Shown one piece after another: positions 27,201 through 36,900 of a stretch of DNA of 64,000 nucleotides. The stretch comes from Sabellastarte sp. h YS-2021. Its lineage: Eukaryota; Annelida; Polychaeta; Sabellida; Sabellidae. Every line of letters starts with the position of its first letter. The first letter of the stretch is position 1. The stretch lies in NCBI GenBank assembly GCA_964017235.1, contig OZ024931.1, forward strand, positions 122,957,530 to 123,021,529, given 5' to 3'. Made by a program: the position numbers and the translations under genes. The notes under the pieces are model-generated. The model did not search any database, was not told where the DNA came from, and worked only from the letters and a program-made list of their open reading frames with translations.

Positions 27201-30019
27201 AATGAATACTGACGTCTATATAAAGTGCATAAAAACGTTTTTCTTCAATTATCGCCCACTCGGTAACTCATAGACCGTAAATTTCGGTTTCCTTCATCTA
27301 TCCGAAGCCCTCGTTTATCCGACCGGATTGTATGTCTCCCATTGGGTTCGGATAATTGAGGTTCTACTGTACTAGTATTAGAGCACTAATTTCAAAACCA
27401 TATACATTACAAGTGTGTTGTGAATGTGTTTTCCAGTGATCTGGATGAATAATACTCTTGAGAAGCCATCATAAGCCAGTGTCATTATTTTACTGTTATT
27501 ACCAAGCAGTGGTTTTAAAAAGTGACCTTTAAAATTCTATCTGGTAGGGAAATTGGTTGAGGGGTTTAGACATGCAACATTTGACCTTGATTTGACCTTG
27601 TAATAATGACCTTGACCTTTACAATTTTGTCAGGACAATACCTTGGAAACCATAAGGTGTAGGAACTTGATACTTAGTAGGGACCTTGGTCAGAGAGTGT
27701 AGGTGTCCAACGTCCTGGTGTGATTTGATTTGACCATTGACCTTGCTGTAGTGACCTTGAGATTTAAAATCTTTTCTGGACTGTGCCTCGGAATCTGTAA
27801 AGTACAGAAAGTAGATATTTGGTATTTATATTGGTTAGCTGCTGTAGGTATGTAGTTGCATGATGTGACCTTGATTTAATCTTTGAGCTTGCTGTAGGTA
27901 CTTTGAAAAATAAAATCTTGTCCAGAAACCATAAGTCATAGGAAGTTGATACTTAATAGAGACATTGCTTAGAGGGTGTAGGTGTGCCTCATCATGGTGT
28001 AACCTTGACTTGACGTTGCTGTAGTGACCTTGAAAATTTTGTCGGGGCCATATCTCTGAAAATGTAAGGTGTAGGAAGTTGAAGTTGGATGAGTCATCTT
28101 GCTTTATCTTTGCATAGTTACATTTTCTCTCTCGTAGAAATTATTTTCTCTACTGAAACATGTGGATCTTCACTGTTTGTGTTGATAGTTTCCTCAAGTT
28201 TTTTACCCAACAGCCCTGAAGGGCTGTCGGGGTATGTTTTCACCCATGGTGTCCGGATGGGCGGATGGGTGGGCGGTCAGCGGGAAAAGTTTGTCTGGCC
28301 TGTATCTCAGAAACTGTAAGGTGCAGGAGGTTGATACTTGGTAGGGACATTGGTTAGGGGTTGTAGGTGTGCAACGTCATGGTGTGACCTTGATTTGACC
28401 TTGCTGTAGTGACTTTGACTATAAAATCTTCTCCGGCCTATATCTCTGAAAGCGTAAGGTGTAGGAAGTTTATACTTGGTAGGGACATTGGTTGAGAGGG
28501 GTAGGTGTGCAATGTCATAATATGACCTTGATTTGACCTTTGACCTTGCTGTAGTGATCTTGGCCTATAAAAGCTTGTCTGGGCTATATCTCAGAAACTG
28601 TAAGGTGTAGGAAGTTGATACTTGGTAAGGACATTGGTTAGGGGGTGTAGGTGTGCAGCATCATGGTGTGACCTTGATTTGACCTTGCCATAGTGACCTT
28701 GACCTATAAATTCTTGTCTGGGCTATATCTCAGAAAGCGTAAGGTGTAGGAAGTGGATACTTAGTAGGGACATTGGTTGGGGGTTGTAGGTTTGCAACGT
28801 CGTGGTGTGACCTTGATTTGACCTTTGACCTTGTCGTAGTGACCTTGACCTATAAAATCTTGTCCGGGCTATATCTCGGAAACTGTAAGGTGTAGGAAGT
28901 TGATACTTGGTAGAGACATTGGTTAGGGGGTGTAGGTGTGCAACGTCATGGTGTGACCTTGATTTGACCTTTGGCCTTGCTGTAGTGACCTTGACTTATA
29001 ATGCCTTGTCTGGGCTATATTTTGGAAACCATAAGGTGTAGGAAGTTGATATTTGGTAGCGACATTGGTCAAGGATTATATGTGTGCAATGTCATGGTGT
29101 GACCTGGATTTGACCATTGATCTTGCATATCTGATGCTGTTTTATGTCTCTACGAGGATATCTGATACTATCCACCTCTCTTATATCTCTCATATATCTT
29201 TTTACTTGAATCTTGGTTGTTGCACCTTTGGGTGTCTTTTGGTGTAGATTAAGTACTGTTAAAGTCATATTAGAAGTCATTAACTGTTTTACTTTTGCAA
29301 CTTCCCATTGTAACAGATGGTATTGCATCAAGTGAGCCACAGGTTTTGCCCCAATTCCACATAAAAACATGTATTGCTACATCTGTATGTATGGGTAATA
29401 TTCAAAACATTTAAACCATAATTCGACCATACAAATGAAAATGGGAGAAGTCTTAAAGATTCATAATTTTTAGTTGACTGAATTGTCTTGTTTTAATACT
29501 TATTCTTTCCATGCAATTTCTTCCTCTTAGATGTTATTTTCTCTACTTAAACATCATTTGAACACTGACACTACTCTGAAAGTATCCCAATTTGTGTACT
29601 GTTTCACTACTTCTATATCTCATGGTGTTGAAAACTATTTTCCCAGGGTGTGGGGTACGGGCATCTCTGATGCTATTTTTGTGTTTGCATGACAATGGGT
29701 TTTCATAAACACTTTACACTGTAAACCACTGTCTATCAGCAAACAACAACCTTGCTGGGATTGAGAACTGAACCCACCACCTTTAAATTGGTAGAGTGCT
29801 ACCTGTACTCCAACCTCCCCCTGCCCATTGATTATATAAGATGTGTTTGTTGTTTGTCTTCAGTTGGAGGCTATAGACCTGTTGCCACCCTGTGAGAAGA
29901 TGACGTACCAGATGTATGTTGAATACTTCCCAGACGATGCCATCACTTCAGAAACTGAAAGCTTCTGGCCTCACGATAAGAAGAGTCAGCCTCAGCACGA
30001 TCCCGATACTCTCCATTGA
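15154..30019 (+). CDS. ATP5PD: ATP synthase subunit d, mitochondrial (five exons)
   Basis: Spliced gene with exons 15154-15275, 22284-22380, 24710-24787, 26256-26318 and 29864-30019. They join in phase to 171 codons, close to the roughly 160 residues of animal subunit d. The protein is part of the peripheral stalk that holds the F1 head of mitochondrial ATP synthase against rotation. It starts MAARRIAKSSVDWAAF, like the family's MAGRKLALKTIDW. The middle has DFAAYKAQLPNAAMVDEFQK and ETLKVPYP. The end matches the MTIEDLNEAFPE/YPYWPH region as MTYQMYVEYFPDD and SFWPHDKKSQ. All internal junctions are GT-AG. Introns are full of transposons but none interrupts an exon. It converges on TMF1. Confidence 0.95.
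15306..15748. mobile_element. MITE with CACGGGTGGACACAAAGAT ends, carrying a nested MITE
   Basis: Left end CACGGGTGGACACAAAGATA and right end ATCTTTGTGTCCACCCGTG are inverted. TA precedes the left end, while the right TA is changed to TG. The 199 bp element 15479-15677 sits inside. It begins 31 bases after the ATP5PD exon 1 donor. Confidence 0.7.
15479..15677. mobile_element. MITE with GTGGTGGTGGACCA inverted ends (copy 1)
   Basis: Starts GTGGTGGTGGACCAATTCA and ends TGAACTGGTCCACCACCAC, flanked by TA on both sides. It is 199 bp, the same length as copy 2 at 16223-16421. TA duplication suggests a Tc1/mariner-type origin, but no coding capacity is present. Confidence 0.82.
15870..16103. mobile_element. 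MITE with CATGGGTGGTCACAAAGATA ends
   Basis: The 234 bp element starts CATGGGTGGTCACAAAGATA and ends CTCAGTGACCACCCATG, flanked by TA on both sides. The terminal design (two tandem GATAAAC phrases) mirrors the element at 15306-15748, so the two are related subfamilies. Confidence 0.8.
16223..16421. mobile_element. MITE with GTGGTGGTGGACCA inverted ends (copy 2)
   Basis: 199 bp with the same ends as 15479-15677 and TA on both flanks. About a dozen base differences separate the two copies, so transposition was not very recent. Confidence 0.82.
16680..16915. mobile_element. Probable MITE with GCCACCAATTAT/ATAATTGGTAGC ends
   Basis: Inverted segments GCCACCAATTATAGCC (near 16685) and GCGATAATTGGTAGC (near 16890) flank AT-rich sequence. 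Each end carries a doubled ATTATCGCC-type phrase. Exact termini and target duplication could not be fixed. Confidence 0.5.
17380..18990. repeat. A-type tandem array (~155 bp unit)
   Basis: About ten units, each containing TATTGCATTTAGAG, ATGTTATTCAGCTACTTTTGG, GTCAGCTATAACATAGT and GCATAGCTGAGTAATAGCTA. Units differ by scattered substitutions. The array resumes at 20935-21830. Confidence 0.9.
19170..19760. repeat. B-type tandem array (~150 bp unit)
   Basis: About four units carrying CTTATAACTCGCTTATTATTGG, GGTTTGGGATGGTAAACC, GGAAATCATGGGCTG and CCCCTCCTTCAAGGTCAAA. The same array occurs inverted at 63430-64000, next to the same tail and hairpin. Confidence 0.9.
20001..20021. repeat. Terminal hairpin of family A/B element
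   Basis: AGTGCCCGT-TC-ACGGGCACT forms a 9 bp perfect stem with a 2 nt loop, about a dozen bases before the CTTGTT terminus. The same hairpin recurs at 62992-63011 and about 63172-63191, and in decayed form at about 21948-21965 and 30732-30748. Confidence 0.8.
20044..21983 (+). mobile_element. Helentron-like family A element, copy 2 (interrupted)
   Basis: The leader (CCTTGTGTGAGTATCAGTCCTGG) is cut by a different element at about 20121-20933. It then continues with an A array of about six units (20935-21830), tail sequence and a decayed hairpin (GAGCCCATTCACAGGCAC), ending GCTTGTTA. Confidence 0.65.
20121..20933. mobile_element. Helentron-like element (family D) nested in copy 2
   Basis: Begins AGGCGGGTTGC and has the inverted match GCAACCCGCCT near 20894-20904, then ends GACCCTCTTGTT. 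The inside has about four ~150 bp units with CGGACTCTAACTCAAAAACGC, TTTGTCCAATCGAATT and GGGAGATAGATCACCATCATA. It shares the CTTGTT terminus with family A although the bodies are unrelated. Confidence 0.6.
22037..22172. mobile_element. pogo-like MITE remnant
   Basis: Left end CAGTAGCACCTCTTATCATCC and right end AATAGAGGTTCTACT resemble the inverted ends of the clearer pogo-like element at 26559-27369. It is only about 136 bp, and the flanking TA is lost on the right. Confidence 0.45.
22284..22380 (+). CDS. ATP5PD: ATP5PD exon 2
   Basis: Acceptor TTCAATACAG, donor AATGTAAGT. One base completes the Arg codon from exon 1, then 32 codons encode VHKYPEALPKLDFAAYKAQL through DEFQKN. This is the family block that in vertebrates reads AIDWAYYKANV..GLVDDFEKK. 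Confidence 0.94.
22574..24427. mobile_element. hAT-like non-autonomous element (carries a nested MITE)
   Basis: Left end CAGTGGTGCC and right end GGCCAACCCTG are imperfect inverted ends. Flanks CTTTGCTT (22566-22573) and CTTCGCTT (24428-24435) agree at 7 of 8 bases, as expected for hAT 8 bp duplications. The interior has several GGTCAATACTGGTCA-type phrases and no transposase frame. Confidence 0.5.
23134..23848. mobile_element. MITE with long inverted ends (TATGTCATGGTAGAAAGTCC)
   Basis: The ends are inverted for roughly 100 bp (left starts TATGTCATGGTAGAAAGTCC, right ends GGACTTTCTACCATGACATA), both containing CTACCGGTAGAAA. TA flanks both sides. There is no coding. It lies inside the hAT-like element 22574-24427. 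Confidence 0.75.
24710..24787 (+). CDS. ATP5PD: ATP5PD exon 3
   Basis: Acceptor ATCTTTTAG; 26 codons encoding FETLKVPYPTDKDNILGQID through SEKEA; donor GCG|GTGGGT. The alternative GT four bases later would break the frame into exon 4, so the first is chosen. Confidence 0.93.
24892..25379. mobile_element. hAT-type MITE with 8 bp target duplication
   Basis: Starts CAGGGATGGGTC, ends GACCCATCCCTA, and is flanked by the identical octamer CTTAGCAA at 24884-24891 and 25380-25387. The 488 bp interior is non-coding. The octamer duplication is diagnostic for hAT-like insertion. Confidence 0.88.
25601..25632. repeat. A-rich tract
   Basis: A run of about 30 A with two G interruptions. It could be the tail of an undetermined retroelement, but no body was recognised upstream. 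Confidence 0.8.
26256..26318 (+). CDS. ATP5PD: ATP5PD exon 4
   Basis: Acceptor CTTTTCAG, donor GAG|GTAAGT; 21 codons encoding KKKSEEYVANLKSVIVNLQ plus AE, both junctions phase 0. It corresponds to the helix that in vertebrate subunit d reads SKARIVEYEKEMEK. Confidence 0.92.
26559..27369. mobile_element. pogo/Tigger-like MITE
   Basis: Starts CAGTAGAACCTCGATTGTCC and ends GGATAATTGAGGTTCTACTG, flanked by TA on both sides (26557-26558, 27370-27371). The CAGTAGAACCTC..TATCCG end style is typical of pogo-related transposons. 811 bp, no transposase frame. Confidence 0.8.
27480..29110. repeat. C-type tandem array(s) (~150 bp unit) in ATP5PD intron 4
   Basis: About ten units containing TGTAAGGTGTAGGAAGTTGATAC, TTGGTAGGGACATTGGTTAG, GGTGTAGGTGTGCAACGTCATGG and multiple GACCTTGA phrases. 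A terminus-like hairpin (ACAGCCCTGAAGGGCTGT, 28209-28226) splits the region, so two elements abut. The second continues to about 29690 with a unique tail (TCTATATCTCATGGTGTTGAAAAC). The same family occurs inverted at 39380-40834. Confidence 0.85.
28206..29690 (+). mobile_element. Helentron-like family C element, + orientation
   Basis: From the hairpin at 28209-28226 through leader (CACCCATGGTGTCCGGATGGG), tandem units and tail ending near GGGCATCTCTGATGCTATTTT. The inverted copy at 39380-40834 has the same order of parts, which defines the element length at about 1.5 kb. Family assignment is inference from layout. Confidence 0.65.
29695..29828 (-). mobile_element. Decayed SINE-like fragment
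   Basis: TACACTGTAAACCACTG, then CAGCAAACAACAACC and GAGAACTGAACCCACCACCT resemble the inverted body and B-box region of the tRNA-headed SINE. It ends 35 bases before the ATP5PD exon 5 acceptor. Confidence 0.45.
29864..30019 (+). CDS. ATP5PD: ATP5PD exon 5 with stop
   Basis: Acceptor TTTGTCTTCAG; 51 codons and TGA. It encodes LEAIDLLPPCEKMTYQMYVE through SFWPHDKKS and ends PDTLH. Potential poly-A signals AATAAA lie at 30202 and 30272, so the transcript probably ends near 30.3 kb. Confidence 0.94.
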   Translation: MEAIDLLPPCEKMTYQMYVEYFPDDAITSETESFWPHDKKSQPQHDPDTLH

Positions 30020-30384
30020 AGATTGTACATAACACTGTCAGGGACAATTATAGAACTAGGAAATAGGCATAAATCTTCTTTATACAATGATTGTAACAAA
30101 ATGAAGAAAAAACATCACAACGGAGACAGATTCCAAGAAACAGTAATGCCATGCTGAATGTTGTCTTTATGTTGGGACCTGATATAGTACCTCAGATACA
30201 GAATAAAAATCAATTTTGTAAAGTTGAAGATCATATATTTAGGGATGTTCCAAATGTTTGCAGTTATAATAAATAAAATTATATAATAACTTTAGTTTTA
30301 TTGAGAACAGAATGGCAATACCTTCAGATGGTGTAATCATGTTTATACCCCCCCCTCTCGAATTCTAATAGGTTTAGTTGAACT

Positions 30385-30757
30385 GAACTTTTCAGTTTGT
30401 TTGTTCTCCAGAGCTGTTAGAAGTGAGGTCCCCTCACCCAAACTGAAAATTTTAACACTTTATCACAATTTTCTCATTGACTGTTTAAGGGATTTCTCTC
30501 ATCTTGCATGTATGTACTAGACCACAGGTAGATTCCCTTTTGTGAGTGTAAGATCTGGATCTTTCTTGATTATTTTTTTAAATGAATTTGAGAATTCTTA
30601 ATGTATTAAAATTCATGAAATCATGCACTGAATCACTTGCAACTTAGTATTGCATTTAGAGTATTTTGTTAAAATTGCAAATTTAATAAGTAAATTAAAT
30701 TTTTATAAGTTAATACCCTCAGAGACGCAAAGCCCGTGAACAGGCACTGATTGCTTG
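30385..30757 (+). mobile_element. Helentron-like family A remnant with DIRS terminus inside
   Basis: Leader sequence (CACAATTTTCTCATTGACTG, AGGTAGATTCCCTTTTGTGAG) and the start of a single A unit are followed, at 30674-30719, by a 46-base copy of the DIRS left terminus. The A-family end (GCCCGTGAACAGGCAC, GCTTGT) follows. The rest of the array and tail is missing. Confidence 0.65.
30674..30719. repeat. Orphan DIRS left-terminal sequence
   Basis: 46 bases identical, apart from one missing G, to the left end of the DIRS element at 34012. The core GTAAATTAAATTTTTATAAG and TTAATACCCT are present. Nothing else of the element follows. Confidence 0.8.
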
Positions 30758-31029
30758 TATTAGAATTCCTTGGTAGTTTTCCCCAAAATTGTTCCCACCA
30801 CAAGCATGCAATAGTTACTATGAATTAGCAATTTTTAGATTAACAATGTATTAACATGATAAACCTTTGACTTTGGCCTCTGTGAGAGTTCTTCTACTGC
30901 CACATCGGAGACATAGTTTTCCTATTACAGAACTATCAATTGCTGTAATGGATTATTTGATGTTGGCACTTTATCCCAATTTTACAGTCTATTAACAGCA
31001 ATACATCTATTCTAAGTAATAAATTTTAC

Positions 31030-31235
31030 AGCTGCATAACTTTTAGTTTACAAGTTAATGCTCTCATCTTGCTGTTACAATATCTTGTTTGTCTTCATAC
31101 ATTTTCTATTTTTGGGTGTTATTCCTACTGTACCTTTACACACCTACTTTTCTGGAACACCAATACTCTATATCTCGCTGTTTCATGTTTATTCCCCAGG
31201 CTGTGGGGTAAGAATATTTCTGATGTTATATTTTA
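31030..31235 (+). mobile_element. Decayed family C tail
   Basis: Contains CTATATCTCGCTGTTTCATG and CCCAGGCTGTGGGGTAAGAA, matching the tail of the element at 28206-29690 at low identity. It lies between the two convergent host genes. Confidence 0.45.
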
Positions 31236-31550
31236 AAGTTCTAGCCTGCTCTACAGCAGACTGAAGTGCAGCCAGTCAAATATAAGCCCGAGTCCTGTGC
31301 TCACAAAATCAGAAAATGCAGCATTCTTATAGATTTGATGCAGATGTTCACCATAACTAGCACTAAATCCATGGACATTTCATGTTCTAGCTACACATAG
31401 TCCACTTTACAAAGACATAGGTTTATCAGTGTTTTACTGAATGGCTGTTCTCACGAATACTTCTAAATGAACAAATATTGAAGTGTTACAAGACTTGGAA
31501 TATGGTCTAAAGATTGGACAAAATACAAAAATGAAGATTTCTTGTATTTG

Positions 31551-33877
31551 TTTATTTTCCCATTTCATTACATTATATTTATAATAATGACCAGCATATA
31601 TAAACAAATTTCACCCTTAAATACAAATTTCCCTCATTGTTTATAAAGGCATATACTTACATTTTTAACAGGCTTAACTGTGCCAGTCACTTCTGCACTA
31701 ACATTTATTTACAATAGTTTCACAACAAAATGTAAATTGGTTTCTTTTTGTACATTTAAAGATTTTAATGTTCAATATTTCTTTCCAATTTTACCATTGT
31801 TTTCACAAAGATCAAAACCACAAACAGCTGCTGTACTATTTTAATGATGAATTTTCTGCCAGTAATGTTTTTTTTTTTTTTATAGAAAGCAGTGTTCAGT
31901 GCTGTAATAAATCTGTTATTTCTCATTATCTGTTACATGCATCAATTCACACAAGGTTAAAAAGAATTAAGAATACTGAACATGATAATAATTATAAAGC
32001 ATCACATGGTCCTATTGTGGTTACAAGATGCACAACCATAAATGAAAAAGTGGAAAAAAAACCTAATGGTTATTTCAAAGTACATGTCCTAAAGAATTCA
32101 GAAATATTGGACAGTTTCTTTTTATTTTATATTAATTTCGATAAATATTTATCCGTGGATCAGGCAGACTTTTCAAACTTTTCAAGTAAGTGCAAAGTAT
32201 ATAAATATACACAATAAATAATTGGTCGATAATATTTAGTTATCTTGGCTTTGCCATAAGTTACCTAAATTTTATATATCCTTTCACATTGCGCATTTCT
32301 AAGTTGTTTCAGAAATTTGTTTATATCTGAACCACCAAGTTTGATCTACGTACAATACCACATTATTTCAAGTAAACGTGTTCCAGGTCCAGGTTCCTTT
32401 TCAGTTACTTTTGACTATCGAATGATTTTAATTCAAAACAATTTCCTGGAGAAATATACAACACTTTACACAATGAAACATTAGGGAGTTTTAGGTTCTT
32501 GTCTTAACTTCTCAATTTGTATGACTACTAGAATACCACGCCTATATAGAACATGCATAACAAAATCGTATCACAGTGGAAATAACAAAACACATTTAGT
32601 TCATGAAAAATGGTCATGAAACTGTGACCTACTGAAGGACAATGATGAGTCTAACATAAACTCAGTCTGGTATTTGGATTTACTCTCTACCAGATCCTGG
32701 TTTTATATGGCACCGATGTAACTAATTGTTTTTTTTTACACCACTACATAGACTCAATACAGCCGATGGGATAAATAAACTATCCCCGCAGTAACCATAA
32801 TGACCAAAATAAGCAGAAATCAAAGAGAAACCACGTCACCACCCACCCAAGTATAATATTATTACAAACAGTACTAGAAGGTTACACTGTAACAAGTTCA
32901 TACCTAACCCATTGGTTAATGTAGGATAATGTAATGTGGGTACATGCACTGAGCCAATACACTCAGGTTTACAAACAGCACATTGACTAAAACACAGGAC
33001 TGATAGTCCTTCCAGATATACCAACTGAATTGTAAATAGTACACAAAAGTCTTGATCTCAACCAATGAGAATACTCCAATTTTCTTTCAATGTATACTGG
33101 AAATTTTACACGGCAAATTTTTCACAACAGACTTTATCATAATTGTTTTATAAATTCAGATTTTCAATAGAGACCATTAGCATTAGGAATGAAAGGGGTT
33201 CCAAGCTTGGTCATAACATCAGTTCCAAATCCATTGTACTCTGAATGACACAGTTGCAGGATATACAAAAGAACATGTCATTTAAATATGCTGCGGAGGA
33301 AGAAATTATTCAGATAATTCTCTGTTTAATAGAAACTATGTTTTGGAACAAAAATACAAGAGCAGATTCAGACAAGTGGACAAAAGTATTACAAATTCAA
33401 ATATTTTGATAATCAATTTTTGTACAATACAGGTTTTTGTGTTTATCCATGCAGCACTGTCTGAATACATATTCACTGATAGAATTTAAGAAACTAAACC
33501 AGCTAGTATTGATTTAGGTTGGATCCACATGTAACTTTGTATAGTTTATGTTGGATTTAACCCTTTTGCTTTGCATAATGTGTCACTGAACAGAGTAGTA
33601 GGTAACAGTTGGCTTGGAAAACTGTACTGTAAAACATTGAACATAGGCATGCTGCCACTGATTTTTTTCACTTACAACTGAACCATATACCCTAAGGATT
33701 CTATCGGTAAGCCTTTGCAGACTTTCCTACTAGATTTGACTGTATCTAAGGGCTATATGAGTCACTGTTATCACATTCATTCTGAGCATGTGGGTCTGGG
33801 TGTTGAGAGCCCATGCATGCAGAGTTCTGACTACTGCACTAGAAATGCATCTTCTGCCACTGCAGCAGGTCCTCCTG
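31551..33877 (-). other. TMF1: Probable TMF1 3'UTR and poly-A signal
   Basis: Downstream of the TMF1 stop there is no repeat and no coding. A canonical AATAAA (minus strand) lies at 31556-31551. The 3'UTR would be about 2.3 kb. The only open frame here (plus strand 31768-32217) looks fortuitous. UTR extent is inference. Confidence 0.45.
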
Positions 33878-33904
33878 TCAGCTCTTCTGCAGCAGCTCCT
33901 GAAT
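33878..33904 (-). CDS. TMF1: TMF1 last coding exon
   Basis: Acceptor TTTCTCTGCAG, then eight codons IQELLQKS and TGA. Vertebrate TMF1 ends IDELLRQ-S, so this tiny exon is supported by phase, splice site and homology. Confidence 0.9.
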   Translation of the reverse strand: MQELLQKS

Positions 33905-36900
33905 CTGCAGAGAAACAAAACAAATGTCATTTACCTTCAACCCTAAAAACAGTACGGATGTCATGACTAGATGACTAACAGATGAAGGATAGAACAGCGT
34001 TATATATCAATATTGCAAATTTAATAAGTAAATTAAATTTTTATAAGGTTAATACCCTATCCAATGGACAATTGCTTTACCGGTTGGCGCGACCGGTCCC
34101 GCCAAACATCAGAAAAAGACGTTCTGTATATACTACCTGCAGGACCGGTCACAGAGTGTGCATTCGCCAGGTGGCGCATCGTACTTCATTTCCTGTTTAC
34201 CTCTTGATGTCATAGCATCTTTTTCGTGTCTAATCCTAGTAAGACCCCTAGTAAGCTGATAGCGGGGCCGGTTGGGTGGGCCTTGCCTGTCCATTGGATA
34301 GGGTATTAACTTATAAAAATTTAATTTACTTATTAAATTTGCAATTTTATTGCGTTAATACATCCTATCCAATGGACAATTGCTGAATAACTACCGCTTA
34401 GTAGGCGGGTAAGCAGCTAGGGACTTCTGTGAACTCATAACAAAACAAAATAGTACAGGCCCATTTGACCTAGGGTCAGAGAACCCTGACAGGTCAAGGT
34501 CGGCCACCAACTCACCGGTTAACCGGGAGTCTACCAACATTGCCCCCCCCTTTTTCTTCCCTTCCAGAATCGGTTTGAGAAGGGAAAGATAGAGAGAGAG
34601 AGGGGCTGAGTTCAGTCCCAGAAGAAATAAACTTCCTAAGGGAAGCAAGTCACAGTTTTTTTTGTTTTTTTTTTGTGAAAATATATGTACATTCAACATA
34701 TTTACACTATGTACATATCTAACATATTTACAATATGTACATATTTACATATATACAACATCCCCTCAATTCTGGGCCTGGTGGTGCACCTGCTGGGCAG
34801 CCACTACAGGTCCCAGGTGGAAAAGCTCCGAGTCAGCCCAGGCAACATCCTTCAAATAGAATTGGGTGAAGGTGTTGTGAGATTTCCAGTGGCAGGCTGA
34901 CAAGATCTGATCTAAGGAAATCCCTGATTGGAAAGCCTTAGAGGCAGCAAAGGCCCATTACATCATGGGCTTTAACCTGATGTAAGGTGAGGGCCTCCTG
35001 GTCAGAGAGCTCATAGCACAGAACCACAGTCTGTTTGATCCATGAGGAGATGGTGGCAGGTGAGATGTCTTTATCAAAACCCTTCTTGAAGGAGACAAAG
35101 ACTAACTCCTTATTCTGCCTGAGGTCTGCAGTCCTGTCCAAGTAGTAGCGCAGGGCTCTAACTGGACATAGGGACCTGTCACCCTTGAGTGACCTATCCA
35201 GAGATGGTGCCAGGGCTGGGATGACCACTGGAGCCACACTATCTGGACCTTCCTTAGCCAGCTGGTTCTTGGATAGGAAGCTGGGTGAGGGGTACAAAGA
35301 CACCTTAGACCAGTCTGACTGGTGTCTGATGTTCTTATGTAACCAAGGATGGATCTCACTCCTGCGTTTACCTGAACCCAAAGCCAGCAAGAAAACAGTC
35401 TTGAAAGTTAAATGTTTCAAGGAGGCCTCTTTCAGGGGTTCAAAGGGAACCTTTGTGAGCTGATGTAAAACCAGTGAAAGGTTCCAGGAGGGGATGCCCC
35501 TCCTGCCCTTAGGTCTGTCTCTATGTAAACTATCCAGGAGACGAGTGAGATTCTCATCTTTGCTGACATTAATGGTGGAATTGCCCAGTTTGTCAGCAAT
35601 GGCGGATCTGTAGCCATCAATAGTGCCTGGTTGTAACTTCTTCTCCTGAAACAAGTGCAGGAGGAAGTCAGCAATGGCTTTCACAGGTGGTGCCCTGAAG
35701 TCCACCTGATTACTGAGGCACCACTTTGTAAAAATGGTCCACTTTGCCTCATAGACAGATCTGGTTGATCTTCTTTGAGGAGCCTCAATTTGTGCTGCCA
35801 CTGCCTCAGAGAAGCCTTGCTCCTTGATTGCTGAGGCTCTAGGAGCCAGGCATGTAGGTTCAGATTCGACAGGTTCCTGTGAAGGACCTGGTTGAATGGC
35901 TGAGACACTAGGTTGGGTATGCTGGGCAGACACAGTGGGATCTGGCTTGACATTGCTACCAGGTCCCAAAACCAGGGCATGTTGGGCCACCCTGGAGCAA
36001 TCAGAATTATTCTGTTGCAGGGGTAGTCCTGGAGCTTCTCCACCACTTTGTCCAAGATGGCTACCGGTGGGAAGGCGTATGGGTCCAGGTCCTCCCAGGA
36101 GAGGCTGAGTGCATCCACTGCCCAAGCCTGGGGGTCTGGAACCGGTGACACAAACTGTGGCAGTTTGTTGTTGAACCTGGTGGCAAACAGGTCCACTTGT
36201 GGCTGGTGCCACCTTAAGCATACAGCTTGGAACACTGCTGGATGAAGAGACCACTCTGTTTGAATGGTCTGGCCAAGTCTGGATAGCTTGTCTGCTATCA
36301 CGTTCAGCCGGCCGGGGATGTGACGTGCCCTGAGGGTTACCTGCTGTCTGGTGCACCAGGACAGGATTCTCCACAGTAGGGCACACAGTGACCCCGACTT
36401 CACCCCCCCCTCTTTGTTGATATAGGCAACCACTGTTGTGTTGTCTGTAGCTATCAACACTGTCTTGTTGCAGACCAGGGTTCGAAACTCCTTTAGAGCT
36501 AGAAATACTGCTTTTAGTTCTAAGTGGTTTATGTGTAACTTGCTCTCTGGAAGGGACCAAGTTCCTCTTGCAGTGTGGTCGTCCAAGTGAGCGCCCCACC
36601 CTTCGTTTGATGCATCTGTAAAGATCTGCAGAGCATGTTTTAGAGGGTGTAATGGTTGACCTAGCAGCACATTGCTTTCCTCCAGCCACCACCTTAGATG
36701 GGGGTGGAGGGACCTGGGAACCGGTATCACCTTTTCCAGTGACTCTGGGACCCTCCAGTTGTTTCTCAAGTGCCACTGTATGGGTCTCATGTGTAGTCGC
36801 CCTAAGTGGACTTGTTTTTCTGTTGCTGTGAGAAGACCTATGAGGGACATGAATTTCCGGAACGGGCATACCGGATCCGACATTATTGATCTGATCTTGT

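Noticed and set aside
31768-32217. 149-codon plus-strand open frame
   Set aside because: AT-rich, no recognisable motif, and it lies antisense in the probable TMF1 3'UTR; low-complexity composition makes a frame of this length expected by chance.
33715-33966. 83-codon plus-strand frame over the last TMF1 exon
   Set aside because: Antisense to the spliced TMF1 end, which is supported by homology, phase and splice site.
34938-34970. Natural alternative C-terminus of the copy 1 recombinase
   Set aside because: One extra base relative to copy 2 and continued similarity in the next frame to QFYLKD show a frameshift, not a real terminus.
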